From NCBI GenBank assembly GCA_000402775.1, contig AQSC01000059.1, positions 6,091-70,090 of the forward strand: DNA of 64,000 bases. The letters run 5' to 3'. Shown one piece after another: positions 10,251 through 18,799 of this stretch. Origin of the DNA: Euryarchaeota archaeon SCGC AAA252-I15 (GTDB lineage: Archaea; Altiarchaeota; Altiarchaeia; IMC4; SCGC-AAA252-I15). Each line of letters begins with the position of its first letter. Positions within the stretch are counted from its first letter, which is position 1. A program made the translations under genes and the position numbers. Below the pieces are notes generated by a model. The model was not told where the DNA came from and did no database searches. It was given only the letters and a program-made list of their open reading frames with translations.

Positions 10251-10288
10251 TTTTTAACTAATAAAAAAAATAATTATTAGATACTAAA

Positions 10289-10825
10289 TTGACATTCGAC
10301 ATTCACTTATACATTACGGACCACAAGGATTCGCTCCCTGACTTGCATACTCTTGAGCATTCCGACGAGGTTATGGATTGGTTTAGCAAGGTTGATGACG
10401 TCTGCGTCCACCACGACCACTTCGACAAAATCGACGACAAGATTCTTACTGAAGCTCACAAGCATAAGATTCTCCAGGCTTTCGCAGTCATCTTTTATCC
10501 TCCCGGAGAGATGCTTGAGTCTGACGAGGAGGTTGGCGAGCAGTTAAAAAAACTATTTAAAGGTCACAACATCAAGTTTTCTTGGAATCTCAGCGTGAAT
10601 GATAAACTTCACGGCAATTTCTACGAAACCTACCTCGAGCTTATAGTGAGCAAGGAGGAGGTTGAGGATAAGGGGGAGGAAAAAACCGAGAAGAAGCTTT
10701 CACTGGCTGACAAGGAGAAGATGCGTTTGGGTGAACTCCATCCCGAGGCTGAGGAGGCGAACCCAGTGGAAAGGGATACTAGAAGTCTTGAGGAGAAAAT
10801 CCTCGACAGACTCGACAGTAAGTAA
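10289..10825 (+). CDS. Hypothetical acidic protein, 178 aa
   Basis: I do not recognise this family. The predicted protein starts with TTG (MTFDIHLYITDHKDSLPD). The first 120 residues look like a compact alpha/beta domain rich in His and Asp (HHDHFDKIDDK). The last 55 residues are a charged, probably helical tail (EEVEDKGEEKTEKKLSLADK...LEEKILDRLDSK). No signal peptide or membrane segment is seen, so it is probably cytosolic. Codon use resembles the neighbours. It follows trmI by 38 nt on the same strand and could be co-transcribed. No function is inferred. Confidence 0.6.
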   Translation: MTFDIHLYITDHKDSLPDLHTLEHSDEVMDWFSKVDDVCVHHDHFDKIDDKILTEAHKHKILQAFAVIFYPPGEMLESDEEVGEQLKKLFKGHNIKFSWNLSVNDKLHGNFYETYLELIVSKEEVEDKGEEKTEKKLSLADKEKMRLGELHPEAEEANPVERDTRSLEEKILDRLDSK

Positions 10826-10873
10826 ATCTTTTTTAGGTCTGTTGTTGCTTACACTCTTGAAACTTATTTTAGG

Positions 10874-11041
10874 ATGAATTATAGCATGCCTGGAAATCGA
10901 TTTAACCCTCAAAAGGAATTTAATTCTTTCCGACCACATACCACGGGCATTTCATTCAGTAACTGGGATTCCCGTGCAAGAAAAGGTTGCCTTTCATTGG
11001 GGGTTAGTGGGGAAACAATAGTTCCGAAAGTACTATTTTAA
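10874..11041 (+). CDS. Possible small protein, 55 aa
   Basis: An ATG frame (MNYSMPGNRFNPQKEFNSF...) of 55 residues fills most of the gap between two genes and ends TIVPKVLF. An AGG lies just before the ATG, but the Shine-Dalgarno is weak. Composition is protein-like (mixed polar and aromatic residues), yet no family is recognised and coding is uncertain. The rest of the 265-nt gap shows nothing notable. Confidence 0.25.
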   Translation: MNYSMPGNRFNPQKEFNSFRPHTTGISFSNWDSRARKGCLSLGVSGETIVPKVLF

Positions 11042-11090
11042 TACCTGATCTTATTTACTTACTCACACTTCTACTTAACTCCAACTTAAG

Positions 11091-11492
11091 TTAATCTCTC
11101 CTTCTGTAATATGTTCTATGGAATCCTAGATATTTGAAATACTTCCATGTTCGCCTGTAGACGGTTTTCCAATCTAGCTCATTATAGGTGCATCCATATT
11201 GTCTCTTGAGTTTCGATGCCATATAGTCCAAACATCTATGTCCATACGCTATCCGAACATAGTCTGTTGCTGTTTCATGGTATATGGTTCCTATACTGTT
11301 CATTATCTGATCAACATAATCTCTTATCCCCGAATCAGAATGAAAATAATCCAAATCTCTATGAGCATCAGCATATATCTTTGATCCTCTATCCATCCTT
11401 GCGTGAACAGAATTTCCATCAGTATCCGCATATATCACTCCCTTCTTTCTCAGATACTCATCAAATTCCAGATGTCGTTTTCTTGATGGCAT
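11091..11492 (-). CDS. Hypothetical basic protein, 133 aa
   Basis: An unrecognised soluble protein with high Arg, Tyr, His and Asp content (MPSRKRHLEFDEYLRKKG...WKYFKYLGFHRTYYRRRD). The central part (IYHETATDYVRIAYGHRCLDYMASKLKRQYGCTYN in two overlapping stretches) looks alpha-helical. The basic termini might bind nucleic acid, but no motif supports this. It is the only minus-strand gene between two plus-strand blocks and has its own upstream region; the facing surface-protein promoter is at 11692-11711. The frame is open and uninterrupted. Confidence 0.5.
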   Translation of the reverse strand: MPSRKRHLEFDEYLRKKGVIYADTDGNSVHARMDRGSKIYADAHRDLDYFHSDSGIRDYVDQIMNSIGTIYHETATDYVRIAYGHRCLDYMASKLKRQYGCTYNELDWKTVYRRTWKYFKYLGFHRTYYRRRD

Positions 11493-11663
11493 TTACAATC
11501 ACCTTTTCAACAGGATGTCAAATTGGTCAAGATTCTTCAGGGTTATTTTCATATCCATGGCTATGATGAACTGTTAATTAAATATCCAATAGCAAATATA
11601 TTAATTTAACTGAACCAAAAATTAGCTAAAAATCACTATACTGTGTTGTTGCTTTGCCGATTA

Positions 11664-11711
11664 TTTCCCATTCGGAACTACTGTGGGAAAACCGAAAGCT
11701 TTTTATATTAG
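11664..11711 (+). promoter_or_regulatory. Promoter with inverted-repeat operator ahead of the surface protein/JAMM/wHTH operon
   Basis: BRE plus TATA reads CCGAAAGCTTTTTATATTAG at 11692-11711. Immediately upstream a perfect 7-bp inverted repeat, TTTCCCA (11664-11670) and TGGGAAA (11684-11690), abuts the BRE, where an archaeal activator or repressor would bind. The same GAAAGCTTTTTATA core recurs at the promoter of the ribbon-helix-helix gene (48466-48486). The Shine-Dalgarno GGGGG lies at 11761 ahead of ATG 11771. Confidence 0.6.
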
Positions 11712-11770
11712 TTTGTACTTATAATATAACAGAACATTTAACTGAAAATGTATTCAATAAGGGGGTAAAA

Positions 11771-13873
11771 ATGAGAAATACTAAAAAATTGGACATTCTG
11801 GTTTTGATTAGTTGTTTTATTTTGATGGGAACAATGCTAGTGAGTGCTGAAGTTACAATCTCAACTAATATTGCTATGTCAGAGACCACAACAACTGTCT
11901 CAGCTACGACAACTACCATTCCACCGACCGAAACAACAACTTCAACCACGTACCCTTCTTGGGAAACAACAACTTCAATCACGTACCCTACAACAACTTC
12001 GACTATATTCCCCCTAACAACTTCAACGACAATAACTGTTCCAGCTACAACAACAACCACAACCGTGCCACCAACTAACGAAATCCTCTTTTGTAATCCT
12101 GCTTGGATTAAACCAAATACTGGAGAATTAAGTTGTACATCAATAATTGATGTATATGCTAAAGTTGGTGAATTAGACAATCAAACAGTAACTATTTCTG
12201 ATGCAGCACCTAGCATGGTTATAATGACACGTTTTGGCGAGAATTATTCTGGATTAAGAGTTGTTGGACGGAGTGATAGAGTACATGGAAGTCAAGAGAT
12301 GTGTTTAATGATTCGTGCTGATTCAAATGAGGATGGCATATACGAAAAAGAGGTTACTAATTATTGTTGGGGTACCGTTCCATCAAATTATTCTTTTGAC
12401 TCTAGTTTTGATGTTTCTGAGACAGGATCATCTATGCCTCTACTATTCTATCCTCCAACAGGTGTGATAGCAGTAGATTATATAGCTCCGGTAATGACTA
12501 CATTAACCGTCACTGGCCCATATCCAACTAACCCCCTAGTAGGAGAGTCATTTACGATAAGGGTAACCAATGAAGCAGGAGACCCATTGCGTTTCATAAG
12601 AGTGGTCATAAGCCCCGGCCTGCACATAGCCACGTCAGATTCCGACGGTTACGCGAAATTCACGATAAGTACCCCCGGAACATACACGGCTGCTGCGGCA
12701 TCAACCCAATATGATGATGCAACCCCAATAAATGTTGTGGTATACGAGAGGCCCTCACTCTCCGTTTCAGTAGCCCCAACCGAACCTAAAATCGGGGACA
12801 CAGTAACGATTACGGTGACGTCAGAAGATGGCGATCCAGTAAAGAAGGCGGATGTAAACGTCATCTACTTGGGGCCTGAAGCGAGAGTGAACTACAAGGT
12901 CTTCTACGGAGACACTGACGAGAACGGAGAATACCAGTTCACTCCAACAAAAGAAGGTGACTACCCGATAACGGTTGTAGCGACACGCTACAGGGAGGCG
13001 GAGTTAACTGTGTCAGTAAAGTCCCGTGTTGTTACTACAACGACGGTTCCTGTGACAACAACTGTCCCAGTTACAACAACTAGCATTCTACCGACCACAA
13101 CAACCATTATAGTTTCAACCACAGCAATACCACAACCAATTGACTCAGACAATGATGGAGTGACAGATGATATAGATGCATGTCCAAACACGCCACAAAA
13201 TTGTAATGTTGATTCAAGAGGTTGTGAGATAGACACAGACAAGGATGGAATCTGTGATGGAGTAGATCAGTATCCAAGCGATTACGACAATGATGGTGTT
13301 GCGTCGAATATTGATTGCAACGACAACGATCCAAGCGAAATAAGAATCAAGGGCAATTGTGAAGTGCCGAATGTCATGGCACCGCACATCTACTCAAGAG
13401 TAGTGGATGCTGAAGTTGGCAAACCAGCGAGCATGATCGTTGACATACTAAACCCGATGGACAATCCAAATATTGAGGTTCAGGTTATGATAGATGTTCC
13501 AGATAACGTAAATGTGTTTGGCACAGATCTATCTAGTGGTGCGGCAACATACACTGGAATGTATAATGTTCCACCAGGAGAAAGTTATCCAGTTAAGATA
13601 GAATTTACATCATATGTCGATGGCGATTACGGTATTGGAGTTACCTACCTGTGGAAGGTGAAGGGTGAAACGACGCTACATAAACTTACCGGTGTGAGGA
13701 AGATAGTGCATATCACACCTGCTGGAGTAACGCAACCACCGGCAGAAGTACCGACCAAGCCAATTTGGGAAAGTCCTATAGCATTGATAGCGGTTATTGC
13801 CGTAGTATGTCTTGGAATTGGGGTAATCCTCGGCATGAGACGGAAACCCCCAAAGGTAACTGTTGAGGAGTAG
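11771..13873 (+). CDS. Membrane-anchored surface protein with Thr-rich stalks and calcium-binding type-3 repeats
   Basis: A 700-residue envelope protein. Domains in order: signal peptide (residues 1-32, LDILVLISCFILMGTMLVSAE); a Thr-rich stalk with repeated TTTTVP-like units (about 33-100); a beta-rich domain (100-235); two Ig/carboxypeptidase-regulatory-like domains (about 240-415: EAGDPLRFIRVVISPG, EDGDPVKKADVNVIYLG); a second TTTVPVTTT stalk (about 420-455); thrombospondin type-3-like Ca-binding repeats (DSDNDGVTDDIDACPNTPQN, DKDGICDGVD, DYDNDGV); a CARDB-like domain; and a C-terminal TM helix (about 667-690, ALIAVIAVVCLGIGVILG) with a short basic tail. ATG 11771 has a GGGGG Shine-Dalgarno; the upstream TTG-type start is rejected. 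A JAMM protease gene begins 5 nt after its stop. Confidence 0.85.
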   Translation: MRNTKKLDILVLISCFILMGTMLVSAEVTISTNIAMSETTTTVSATTTTIPPTETTTSTTYPSWETTTSITYPTTTSTIFPLTTSTTITVPATTTTTTVPPTNEILFCNPAWIKPNTGELSCTSIIDVYAKVGELDNQTVTISDAAPSMVIMTRFGENYSGLRVVGRSDRVHGSQEMCLMIRADSNEDGIYEKEVTNYCWGTVPSNYSFDSSFDVSETGSSMPLLFYPPTGVIAVDYIAPVMTTLTVTGPYPTNPLVGESFTIRVTNEAGDPLRFIRVVISPGLHIATSDSDGYAKFTISTPGTYTAAAASTQYDDATPINVVVYERPSLSVSVAPTEPKIGDTVTITVTSEDGDPVKKADVNVIYLGPEARVNYKVFYGDTDENGEYQFTPTKEGDYPITVVATRYREAELTVSVKSRVVTTTTVPVTTTVPVTTTSILPTTTTIIVSTTAIPQPIDSDNDGVTDDIDACPNTPQNCNVDSRGCEIDTDKDGICDGVDQYPSDYDNDGVASNIDCNDNDPSEIRIKGNCEVPNVMAPHIYSRVVDAEVGKPASMIVDILNPMDNPNIEVQVMIDVPDNVNVFGTDLSSGAATYTGMYNVPPGESYPVKIEFTSYVDGDYGIGVTYLWKVKGETTLHKLTGVRKIVHITPAGVTQPPAEVPTKPIWESPIALIAVIAVVCLGIGVILGMRRKPPKVTVEE

Positions 13874-13877
13874 AACA

Positions 13878-14477
13878 GTGAAGAAGATAACTCTTGAGGG
13901 AGAGGGAGAACTGAGAATAAAACGAAAGCGAGGAAAAGTTACAATAATCAGGAAGGAGGGTTTTTATCTATCCCCAAAAATGCTGAATTACATGCAAATT
14001 AGGACAGAGGGCGTGTTTAGACCAGGTCAAAAGGACATTGAGGTTGTTTATGCGTTATCTGGAACACACATGAAACCAGACAGACTACATACGTTTGCGA
14101 GCAAACTCTTGCTCTATGACTCTAATACAGAAGAGGCTAAGGTAAATGTATCAGATATCTTGAGTCATGTAATTGATGAACCAAGAAAAGACACGCCAGA
14201 GTTGCTTATAATCGTTCATACACACCCTGAAGGAATACCGGAGCCCAGCGAATACGACCTAGAGTTTTTCAGGTCAAGCGAGAAGGCAATAAAGAAAGAA
14301 TTTCCTAAAATGAAGGTATTATATGGTGTGCATGCGATTAGTGGGGGCGATCGTCCTATAGGGCAGAAAGAACCAGAGAGAGTTAAGCTAAATACTGTAA
14401 AGTGGAGCAGCATAACCCATGAACATGAAGTTAGTTTTTACAATTCAGGTGGAAAAACTGTCGAGGTGGTAATATGA
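13878..14477 (+). CDS. JAMM/MPN+ zinc metalloprotease-like protein
   Basis: A 199-residue protein with a complete JAMM motif: HTHPEGIPEPSEYD gives H-x-H-x7-S-x2-D, with the upstream catalytic Glu probably in the strand DIEVVYALSG. JAMM proteins are isopeptidases or peptidases (Rpn11/AMSH-like and archaeal SAMP-removing enzymes), and some act in other hydrolase systems. The first 40 residues are basic and beta-rich and lie before the MPN core. I chose GTG 13878 because GAGGAG at 13865-13870 is its Shine-Dalgarno; the TTG at 13863 would overlap the previous gene. It is sandwiched between a surface protein gene and a wHTH gene (ATGA overlap), an arrangement I do not know. Target unknown. Confidence 0.82.
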   Translation: MKKITLEGEGELRIKRKRGKVTIIRKEGFYLSPKMLNYMQIRTEGVFRPGQKDIEVVYALSGTHMKPDRLHTFASKLLLYDSNTEEAKVNVSDILSHVIDEPRKDTPELLIIVHTHPEGIPEPSEYDLEFFRSSEKAIKKEFPKMKVLYGVHAISGGDRPIGQKEPERVKLNTVKWSSITHEHEVSFYNSGGKTVEVVI

Positions 14478-14983
14478 GCAATATTGAAAAGTTAATGGAA
14501 TTGCTAAAGACGAAAGGCGAAAAAGGTGAAGAACTTGCAGGAAAAATTAACTCTTTGTTAGCTAATGAGCAATCTGAAGAAATTTTTCTGGCACGTCTAA
14601 ATGAAATACGGAAAGAAATTTTTACCCTAAAGCAGGAGATAATAATCAGTGCAAAAGAAAAGGCTATCAGAGGTTATGTCTTAGAACAAAAGAAACCACC
14701 AACTACAAGTGAGATATCCAAAGCATTGGGTAAGAAGTACAAGAGCTTACAACATAGGACACACGCATCTGTGGTTGTAAACTCATTAACAGGTAAAGGA
14801 GTGCTAGGAAAATTCAGGATAGGCCACAGTTATTACTTTACAAGCCCGGAGGGGGCTGTGAAACAGGTGATTGCCCAACGAAATGAGATACCAGAAGATT
14901 GTAATAGAGTTAAAGTGAGTGTGGAAACAGGATTACCACTGGCTACAATAAATTCAATATTAAAGAGACTGATGGTGGGCTAG
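14474..14983 (+). CDS. Coiled-coil plus winged-helix protein co-encoded with the JAMM protease
   Basis: A 169-residue cytosolic protein overlapping the JAMM gene by ATGA. Residues 1-60 are highly charged and heptad-like (EKLMELLKTKGEKGEELAGK, LNEIRKEIFTLKQEIIISAK), suggesting a coiled-coil or dimerisation region. Residues 65-125 look like a winged helix (TTSEISKALGKKYKSLQHRT, then LTGKGVLGKFRIGHSYYFT as the wing). A second short HTH-like stretch is at the C-terminus (VSVETGLPLATINSILKRLM). A DNA-binding regulator is the natural reading. By analogy with ImmR/ImmA-type protease-regulator pairs it could be the substrate or partner of the JAMM protein; that is inference. Confidence 0.6.
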   Translation: MSNIEKLMELLKTKGEKGEELAGKINSLLANEQSEEIFLARLNEIRKEIFTLKQEIIISAKEKAIRGYVLEQKKPPTTSEISKALGKKYKSLQHRTHASVVVNSLTGKGVLGKFRIGHSYYFTSPEGAVKQVIAQRNEIPEDCNRVKVSVETGLPLATINSILKRLMVG

Positions 14984-15040
14984 AAAAAGGGTTCCTTTTG
15001 GAAAATTTTTACAATTGATTGAAAGAAATGATTGACTCGA

Positions 15041-16093
15041 TCAGTAACTCAGATTCTCCCAGTATTTGTCTCCACTAATCCTTTCTCCCACGTCGACGTC
15101 GTAGAATCCTCCCACAGGCTCAAGGTGTTCTGGAGTATTCTCCCATACCGTCCTAAGCGCGCTTCGCACCATCTCAACTCCCTTTTTCGTAAGCTTTCCC
15201 AATGGCCTCTTACACGTTAACTCTTGCATTCCAAGCCCGCACATCATGGTTTTCACTGGAACCGGGTTCGGAAACTTGTAGGTGGTTTTCACGGTGCTTC
15301 CGTCAGGGAGTGTTATCTCCTCTTCGGTTGAGATGCCGACTACATTGAAAAGCGGTTGTAGTGCGTTGTCGATTATACGGGCATCATCAATCTTTCCGGC
15401 AAGTATCTGTCGAACGTATTTTTCAATCGCACCTGGAGTAATATTCGAAATAACAGAGATCACTCCAGAAGCGCTAATACCCTCGTCAGTCATCATGGAA
15501 AAAGTGTTCGGGTCATCGCCAGACAATATGTTGAAGTCGTCGTCCATAAGTTTCCTAGTCCAAATCATCCGATCAAAATCACCAGTAGCCTCCTTAACAG
15601 CCACGATATTTGAGTGCTCACTCCTAAGTATCGCAAGATCCTCGGGCTTTAAGGCTGTAACACTTCTTCCAGGAATGACATAAGGTATGATATCCAAGTC
15701 GGGGAATTTCTCCGCGACAGTCGAGTAATACTCCCTCCTAAGCCAAAGGCTTCCAGGCTTGTTGTAGTAGCAGTCTACGAGCAAAACCGCGTCAACTCCA
15801 CAATCCAAAGCCTTCCCGGTTTCGTAAACTGCTTCATCAGTGGAATTAGACCCAGTACCAGCCAAAACGAGAGCCTTCCCTGAAGCAAGTTCACTTACCT
15901 TCTCAATGACTTGAGCGTGCTCTTCATGGGTGACTGTTGCAGACTCGCCAGTGGTTCCCATGGGAAGTAGCCCGGTCAAACCCTCTTTTACCTGAAAGGC
16001 CACGTTCCTTCCAAGCTGATTCCAGTCAACCGTATGATCGTCTTTGAATGGGGTCACAAGCGCCGTCCAGCATCCAGTGTACTTGTCGTTCAT
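15041..16093 (-). CDS. dapA: 4-hydroxy-tetrahydrodipicolinate synthase, long form
   Basis: A 350-residue class I aldolase of the DapA family, condensing pyruvate with aspartate semialdehyde in lysine biosynthesis. The substrate loop is GTTGESATVTHEEH (about 47-60). The Schiff-base lysine is in NIVAVKEATGDFDR, and YVIPGRS replaces the usual YNxPGRT, with the active-site Tyr kept. It is about 55 residues longer than the family norm (~290): an insert near STEEEITLPDGSTVKTTYKF and a C-terminal extension ending GERISGDKYWENLSY. Other N-acetylneuraminate-lyase-superfamily activities cannot be excluded, though lysA is present at 50907. It is translationally coupled (ATGA) to the upstream 51-aa gene. 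Confidence 0.82.
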   Translation of the reverse strand: MNDKYTGCWTALVTPFKDDHTVDWNQLGRNVAFQVKEGLTGLLPMGTTGESATVTHEEHAQVIEKVSELASGKALVLAGTGSNSTDEAVYETGKALDCGVDAVLLVDCYYNKPGSLWLRREYYSTVAEKFPDLDIIPYVIPGRSVTALKPEDLAILRSEHSNIVAVKEATGDFDRMIWTRKLMDDDFNILSGDDPNTFSMMTDEGISASGVISVISNITPGAIEKYVRQILAGKIDDARIIDNALQPLFNVVGISTEEEITLPDGSTVKTTYKFPNPVPVKTMMCGLGMQELTCKRPLGKLTKKGVEMVRSALRTVWENTPEHLEPVGGFYDVDVGERISGDKYWENLSY

Positions 16094-16245
16094 TCCTCAG
16101 CCTCTTTACTGTGTTTCATGCGATACAATATGATCGGTAATACTCCCCCGCGAAGGTCGTCAAATTCTTCTGCAGTAAGATTTAGGATTCTATCTCCCTC
16201 CTTGAGCAGCCAATCACCAGTATCCTTATTCTCAAAGATTTCCAT
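16090..16245 (-). CDS. Small 51-aa protein translationally coupled to dapA
   Basis: A short gene supported by a strong Shine-Dalgarno (AGGAGGGG about 7 nt before the ATG at 16245) and a 4-nt ATGA overlap with dapA. The product (MEIFENKDTGDWLLKEGDRI... ending KHSKEAEE) is acidic and soluble with a LTAEEFDDLRGGVLPIILYR helix-like core. The family is not recognised. Its position as the first gene of the dapA transcript suggests a link to dapA, but nothing in the sequence defines it. The open frame extends upstream to 16542 only as antisense of glmS. Confidence 0.6.
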   Translation of the reverse strand: MEIFENKDTGDWLLKEGDRILNLTAEEFDDLRGGVLPIILYRMKHSKEAEE

Positions 16246-16327
16246 GAAATCCCCTCCTAAAGCATTAGCTTTGGGAGTATAAAATAAGGTCGTTTTTAAA
16301 ATACGCAACCACCATATATTAAGCGAA

Positions 16328-18100
16328 ATGTGTGGGATAGCTGGATACGTTGGTGGGAAGAATGCACCTGAAATACTTTTTGACATGCTAAAGCGCTTGG
16401 AATATCGGGGGTATGATTCAGCTGGTATTGCGTGCATCACTGGGGAAGAAATCATCATACCAAAAGATAAGGGGAAGGTTGATGAAGTTCGAAGTAAAAT
16501 CAAGCCCGAGGAATTAGATTCGAAAATTGGGGCGGGCCACACCCGTTGGGCAACACACGGCCGACCATCACAACTTAATGCACACCCCCACTTAAGTCAA
16601 GACCGGAAAATTGCTGTGGTACACAACGGCATTATTGAAAACTTTCAGGAATTAAAAGAGGAGCTTATAAAACACGGCTTTAAGTTCCAATCCGAAACTG
16701 ATACCGAGGTTATCGCACACTTGATTGAACTTTATTACGAGGGGGACTTGCTCGCCGCTTTTAAGAAGGCTCTTCACCGGCTCCACGGGAGCTTTGCGTT
16801 GACTGTGATTTCACTGCACGAGCCCGATAAAATCCTGGTGGCACGAAACGAAAGCCCGCTCCTACTAGGTGTGGGCAAGCAAGAAAACTACGTAGCCTCT
16901 GATGCGCCCGCATTTTTACCTTATACTAAAAAATTGGTCATTTTAGAGGATATGGACTACGGAGTAATCACGAAAAAATCCATCGAATTGTGGAATTTAT
17001 CAACGGGTAAGAGAATCAAACCCAGAGTCGAAGAGATTAAATGGGATGTTGCGGAAGCGGAAAAAGGCGGTTTCCACCACTTTATGCTCAAGGAAATCAT
17101 GGAGGAGGCTGACGCGGCAAAAAAAGCATTCAGTGGGCTAAGAGACTGTGTCAATGAAATTACTACTGAGCTTACCGCTAGAAAGCGTATCTATCTCGTC
17201 GCATGCGGTACCGCTTACTATGCCAGTATGGTCGGTAAATATACTCTCGAAAACTTTGGCATTCAGGCAGAATCAGTCGTCGCATCTGAATTCAGGTACT
17301 CCACATTAAACACGATTGATGATAATTGTGCCGTAATCGCGATATCACAGTCTGGGGAAACTGCAGATACGTTAGCCGCGGTCAAGGGTGCGAAATCGCG
17401 CGGAGCTTATGTTGTGGGCATCATCAATGTAGTGGGTTCTTCGCTCACCCGTATAGCCGATAAAACAATCTACATCCACTCCGGCCCTGAGATAGGAGTA
17501 GCATCCTCGAAGGCTTACATAGGCCAGCTTGTCTGCCTTATTGGTTTAACCTTAAGTGTTGCCCTGCAAAAAAAAGCAATTTCTGAAGTGGAAGCCAAGG
17601 CGCATCTTAAGGAGTTGTCGGAAATCCACGAAAAAATATCCCTTATCTTGGGTGACGACAGCATCAAGGATCTTGCAGAAAAATACGCAAACACTAAAAC
17701 TTTTTTCTACATCGGACGCAAACAAAACTACCCGACAGCATTGGAAGGCGCCCACAAGCTAAAAGAGATCAGTTATGTTCATGCCGAAGCATATCCTGCG
17801 GGGGAGTTAAAGCACGGCGCCAACGCACTACTTGAGTCTGAAGTAGTCGTTATCGCAGTATTGTCTACTGACGAGCTCGGAAAGAAAATGCAATCCAACA
17901 TCCAGGAGATGGCAGCTCGGGGAGCTTCCGTTTTGACCGTGGGGCCTAAGGGCGTCTTCAAGGTCCCTGAAGTGAATCCCTTGTTCGCACCCATACTGGA
18001 TATAGTCCCCCTCCACTTGTTCGCCTACTATATTTCAGTGCTTAAGGGATTAGACCCGGACAAGCCGAGAAACCTCGCCAAGAGTGTAACTGTCGAATGA
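16328..18100 (+). CDS. glmS: Glutamine-fructose-6-phosphate aminotransferase (isomerizing)
   Basis: A 590-residue GlmS that makes glucosamine-6-phosphate from fructose-6-phosphate and glutamine, the entry to UDP-GlcNAc for glycans. The N-terminal Ntn amidotransferase starts MCGIAGYVGG with catalytic Cys2. LEYRGYDSAGIA and GHTRWATHG are the glutamine-site motifs. Two SIS sugar isomerase domains follow: the first with YLVACGTAYYASMVGKY and ISQSGETADTLAAVK, the second with YIGRKQNYPTALEGAHKLKE and YPAGELKHG. The C-terminus is DKPRNLAKSVTVE, the family's usual catalytic tail. Divergent from the dapA operon across a short promoter region. The 68 bp after the stop hold a small insertion plus a diverged copy of this 3' end. 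Confidence 0.95.
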   Translation: MCGIAGYVGGKNAPEILFDMLKRLEYRGYDSAGIACITGEEIIIPKDKGKVDEVRSKIKPEELDSKIGAGHTRWATHGRPSQLNAHPHLSQDRKIAVVHNGIIENFQELKEELIKHGFKFQSETDTEVIAHLIELYYEGDLLAAFKKALHRLHGSFALTVISLHEPDKILVARNESPLLLGVGKQENYVASDAPAFLPYTKKLVILEDMDYGVITKKSIELWNLSTGKRIKPRVEEIKWDVAEAEKGGFHHFMLKEIMEEADAAKKAFSGLRDCVNEITTELTARKRIYLVACGTAYYASMVGKYTLENFGIQAESVVASEFRYSTLNTIDDNCAVIAISQSGETADTLAAVKGAKSRGAYVVGIINVVGSSLTRIADKTIYIHSGPEIGVASSKAYIGQLVCLIGLTLSVALQKKAISEVEAKAHLKELSEIHEKISLILGDDSIKDLAEKYANTKTFFYIGRKQNYPTALEGAHKLKEISYVHAEAYPAGELKHGANALLESEVVVIAVLSTDELGKKMQSNIQEMAARGASVLTVGPKGVFKVPEVNPLFAPILDIVPLHLFAYYISVLKGLDPDKPRNLAKSVTVE

Positions 18101-18168
18101 CTTGGTGAGGGATTGAGCGAATGCATGTGAGCGAGGCAGATCTTGTGAAAAGTGTCCTGGTTGAGTGA
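18101..18168. repeat. Small insertion followed by a diverged copy of the glmS 3' end
   Basis: After the glmS stop, 38 nt (18101-18138, rich in GAGCGA and containing TGCATG) are followed by 18139-18168, which encode DLVKSVLVE-stop in one frame. This matches the real GlmS tail NLAKSVTVE-stop at 7 of 9 residues, and most DNA differences are at third positions. The copy is too short to be a gene. It looks like a target-end duplication left by integration at the glmS 3' end. Confidence 0.5.
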
Positions 18169-18759
18169 CTAATTCATTTTTCGTTTCTGGGAACGGGTTC
18201 TAATCCTGCTAAACTCCATTTTCGATAATCCAATTTCCCTTGTAAGGATTTGCCTGCCTTCTTTTATCAGAGTCTTTGCTACTTCAGGCTCAATGCCCCA
18301 GCGCTCGGAAATATCATCGACTGAATCACCATCCATCCACGAGCAAGTAACTCGCATGTTCACCTCAATCTCAGGTTGCTCTTTTCCAATTCGCTCCACC
18401 TGATTCTGAATCGCTTTTTTCCGAAAAGCTAAAATATCCTCTTCTGAAAGATTGGCGTCTTTCTGCAACATTATCATCCCCCTCCGGACGATTTGGCGTA
18501 TGGTATCAAGACTTACCCCCTCATCCCTTCCGATTTTCGCATATCCAAAACCCTTCAGAAGCCAAGCCTTCACACGCCTTTCATAATCCTCCTTATCTAA
18601 TGACTGCTCAAAAGTCATCTTTTCCATTATCTTCATAAAACACTCCTCCGGAGTCTCTCCCAGAATAAGCGCACTCTCATTCATTAATGCCCTTTCCACG
18701 GGCCCGGGGCTTGGATCAATAACAACTCGCTCCTTACTCCTTTTCCTAAAGATTGCCAT
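18169..18759 (-). CDS. HTH-containing hypothetical protein, 196 aa
   Basis: A cytosolic basic protein with two helix-turn-helix-like segments. RRVKAWLLKGFGYAKIGRDE followed by GVSLDTIRQIVRRGMIMLQK (about 61-100) resembles sigma-region-4 or resolvase-type HTHs. CSWMDGDSVDDISERWGIEP and EVAKTLIKEGRQILTREIGL (about 139-178) form a second one. The N-terminus is basic (MAIFRKRSKERVVIDPSPG) and the C-terminus ends with RTRSQKRKMN. No enzymatic motif is seen. A DNA-binding role is inferred from the HTHs only. The gene abuts the glmS 3'-end duplication (stop at 18169). Confidence 0.55.
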   Translation of the reverse strand: MAIFRKRSKERVVIDPSPGPVERALMNESALILGETPEECFMKIMEKMTFEQSLDKEDYERRVKAWLLKGFGYAKIGRDEGVSLDTIRQIVRRGMIMLQKDANLSEEDILAFRKKAIQNQVERIGKEQPEIEVNMRVTCSWMDGDSVDDISERWGIEPEVAKTLIKEGRQILTREIGLSKMEFSRIRTRSQKRKMN

Positions 18760-18799
18760 TTAATTCAGTATTTATTCCTAATGAGTAATTTAATACACA

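Noticed and set aside
16246..16542. Long minus-strand frame extending upstream of the 51-aa gene
   Set aside because: It is antisense to the conserved N-terminus of glmS; the Shine-Dalgarno at 16245 marks the true start.
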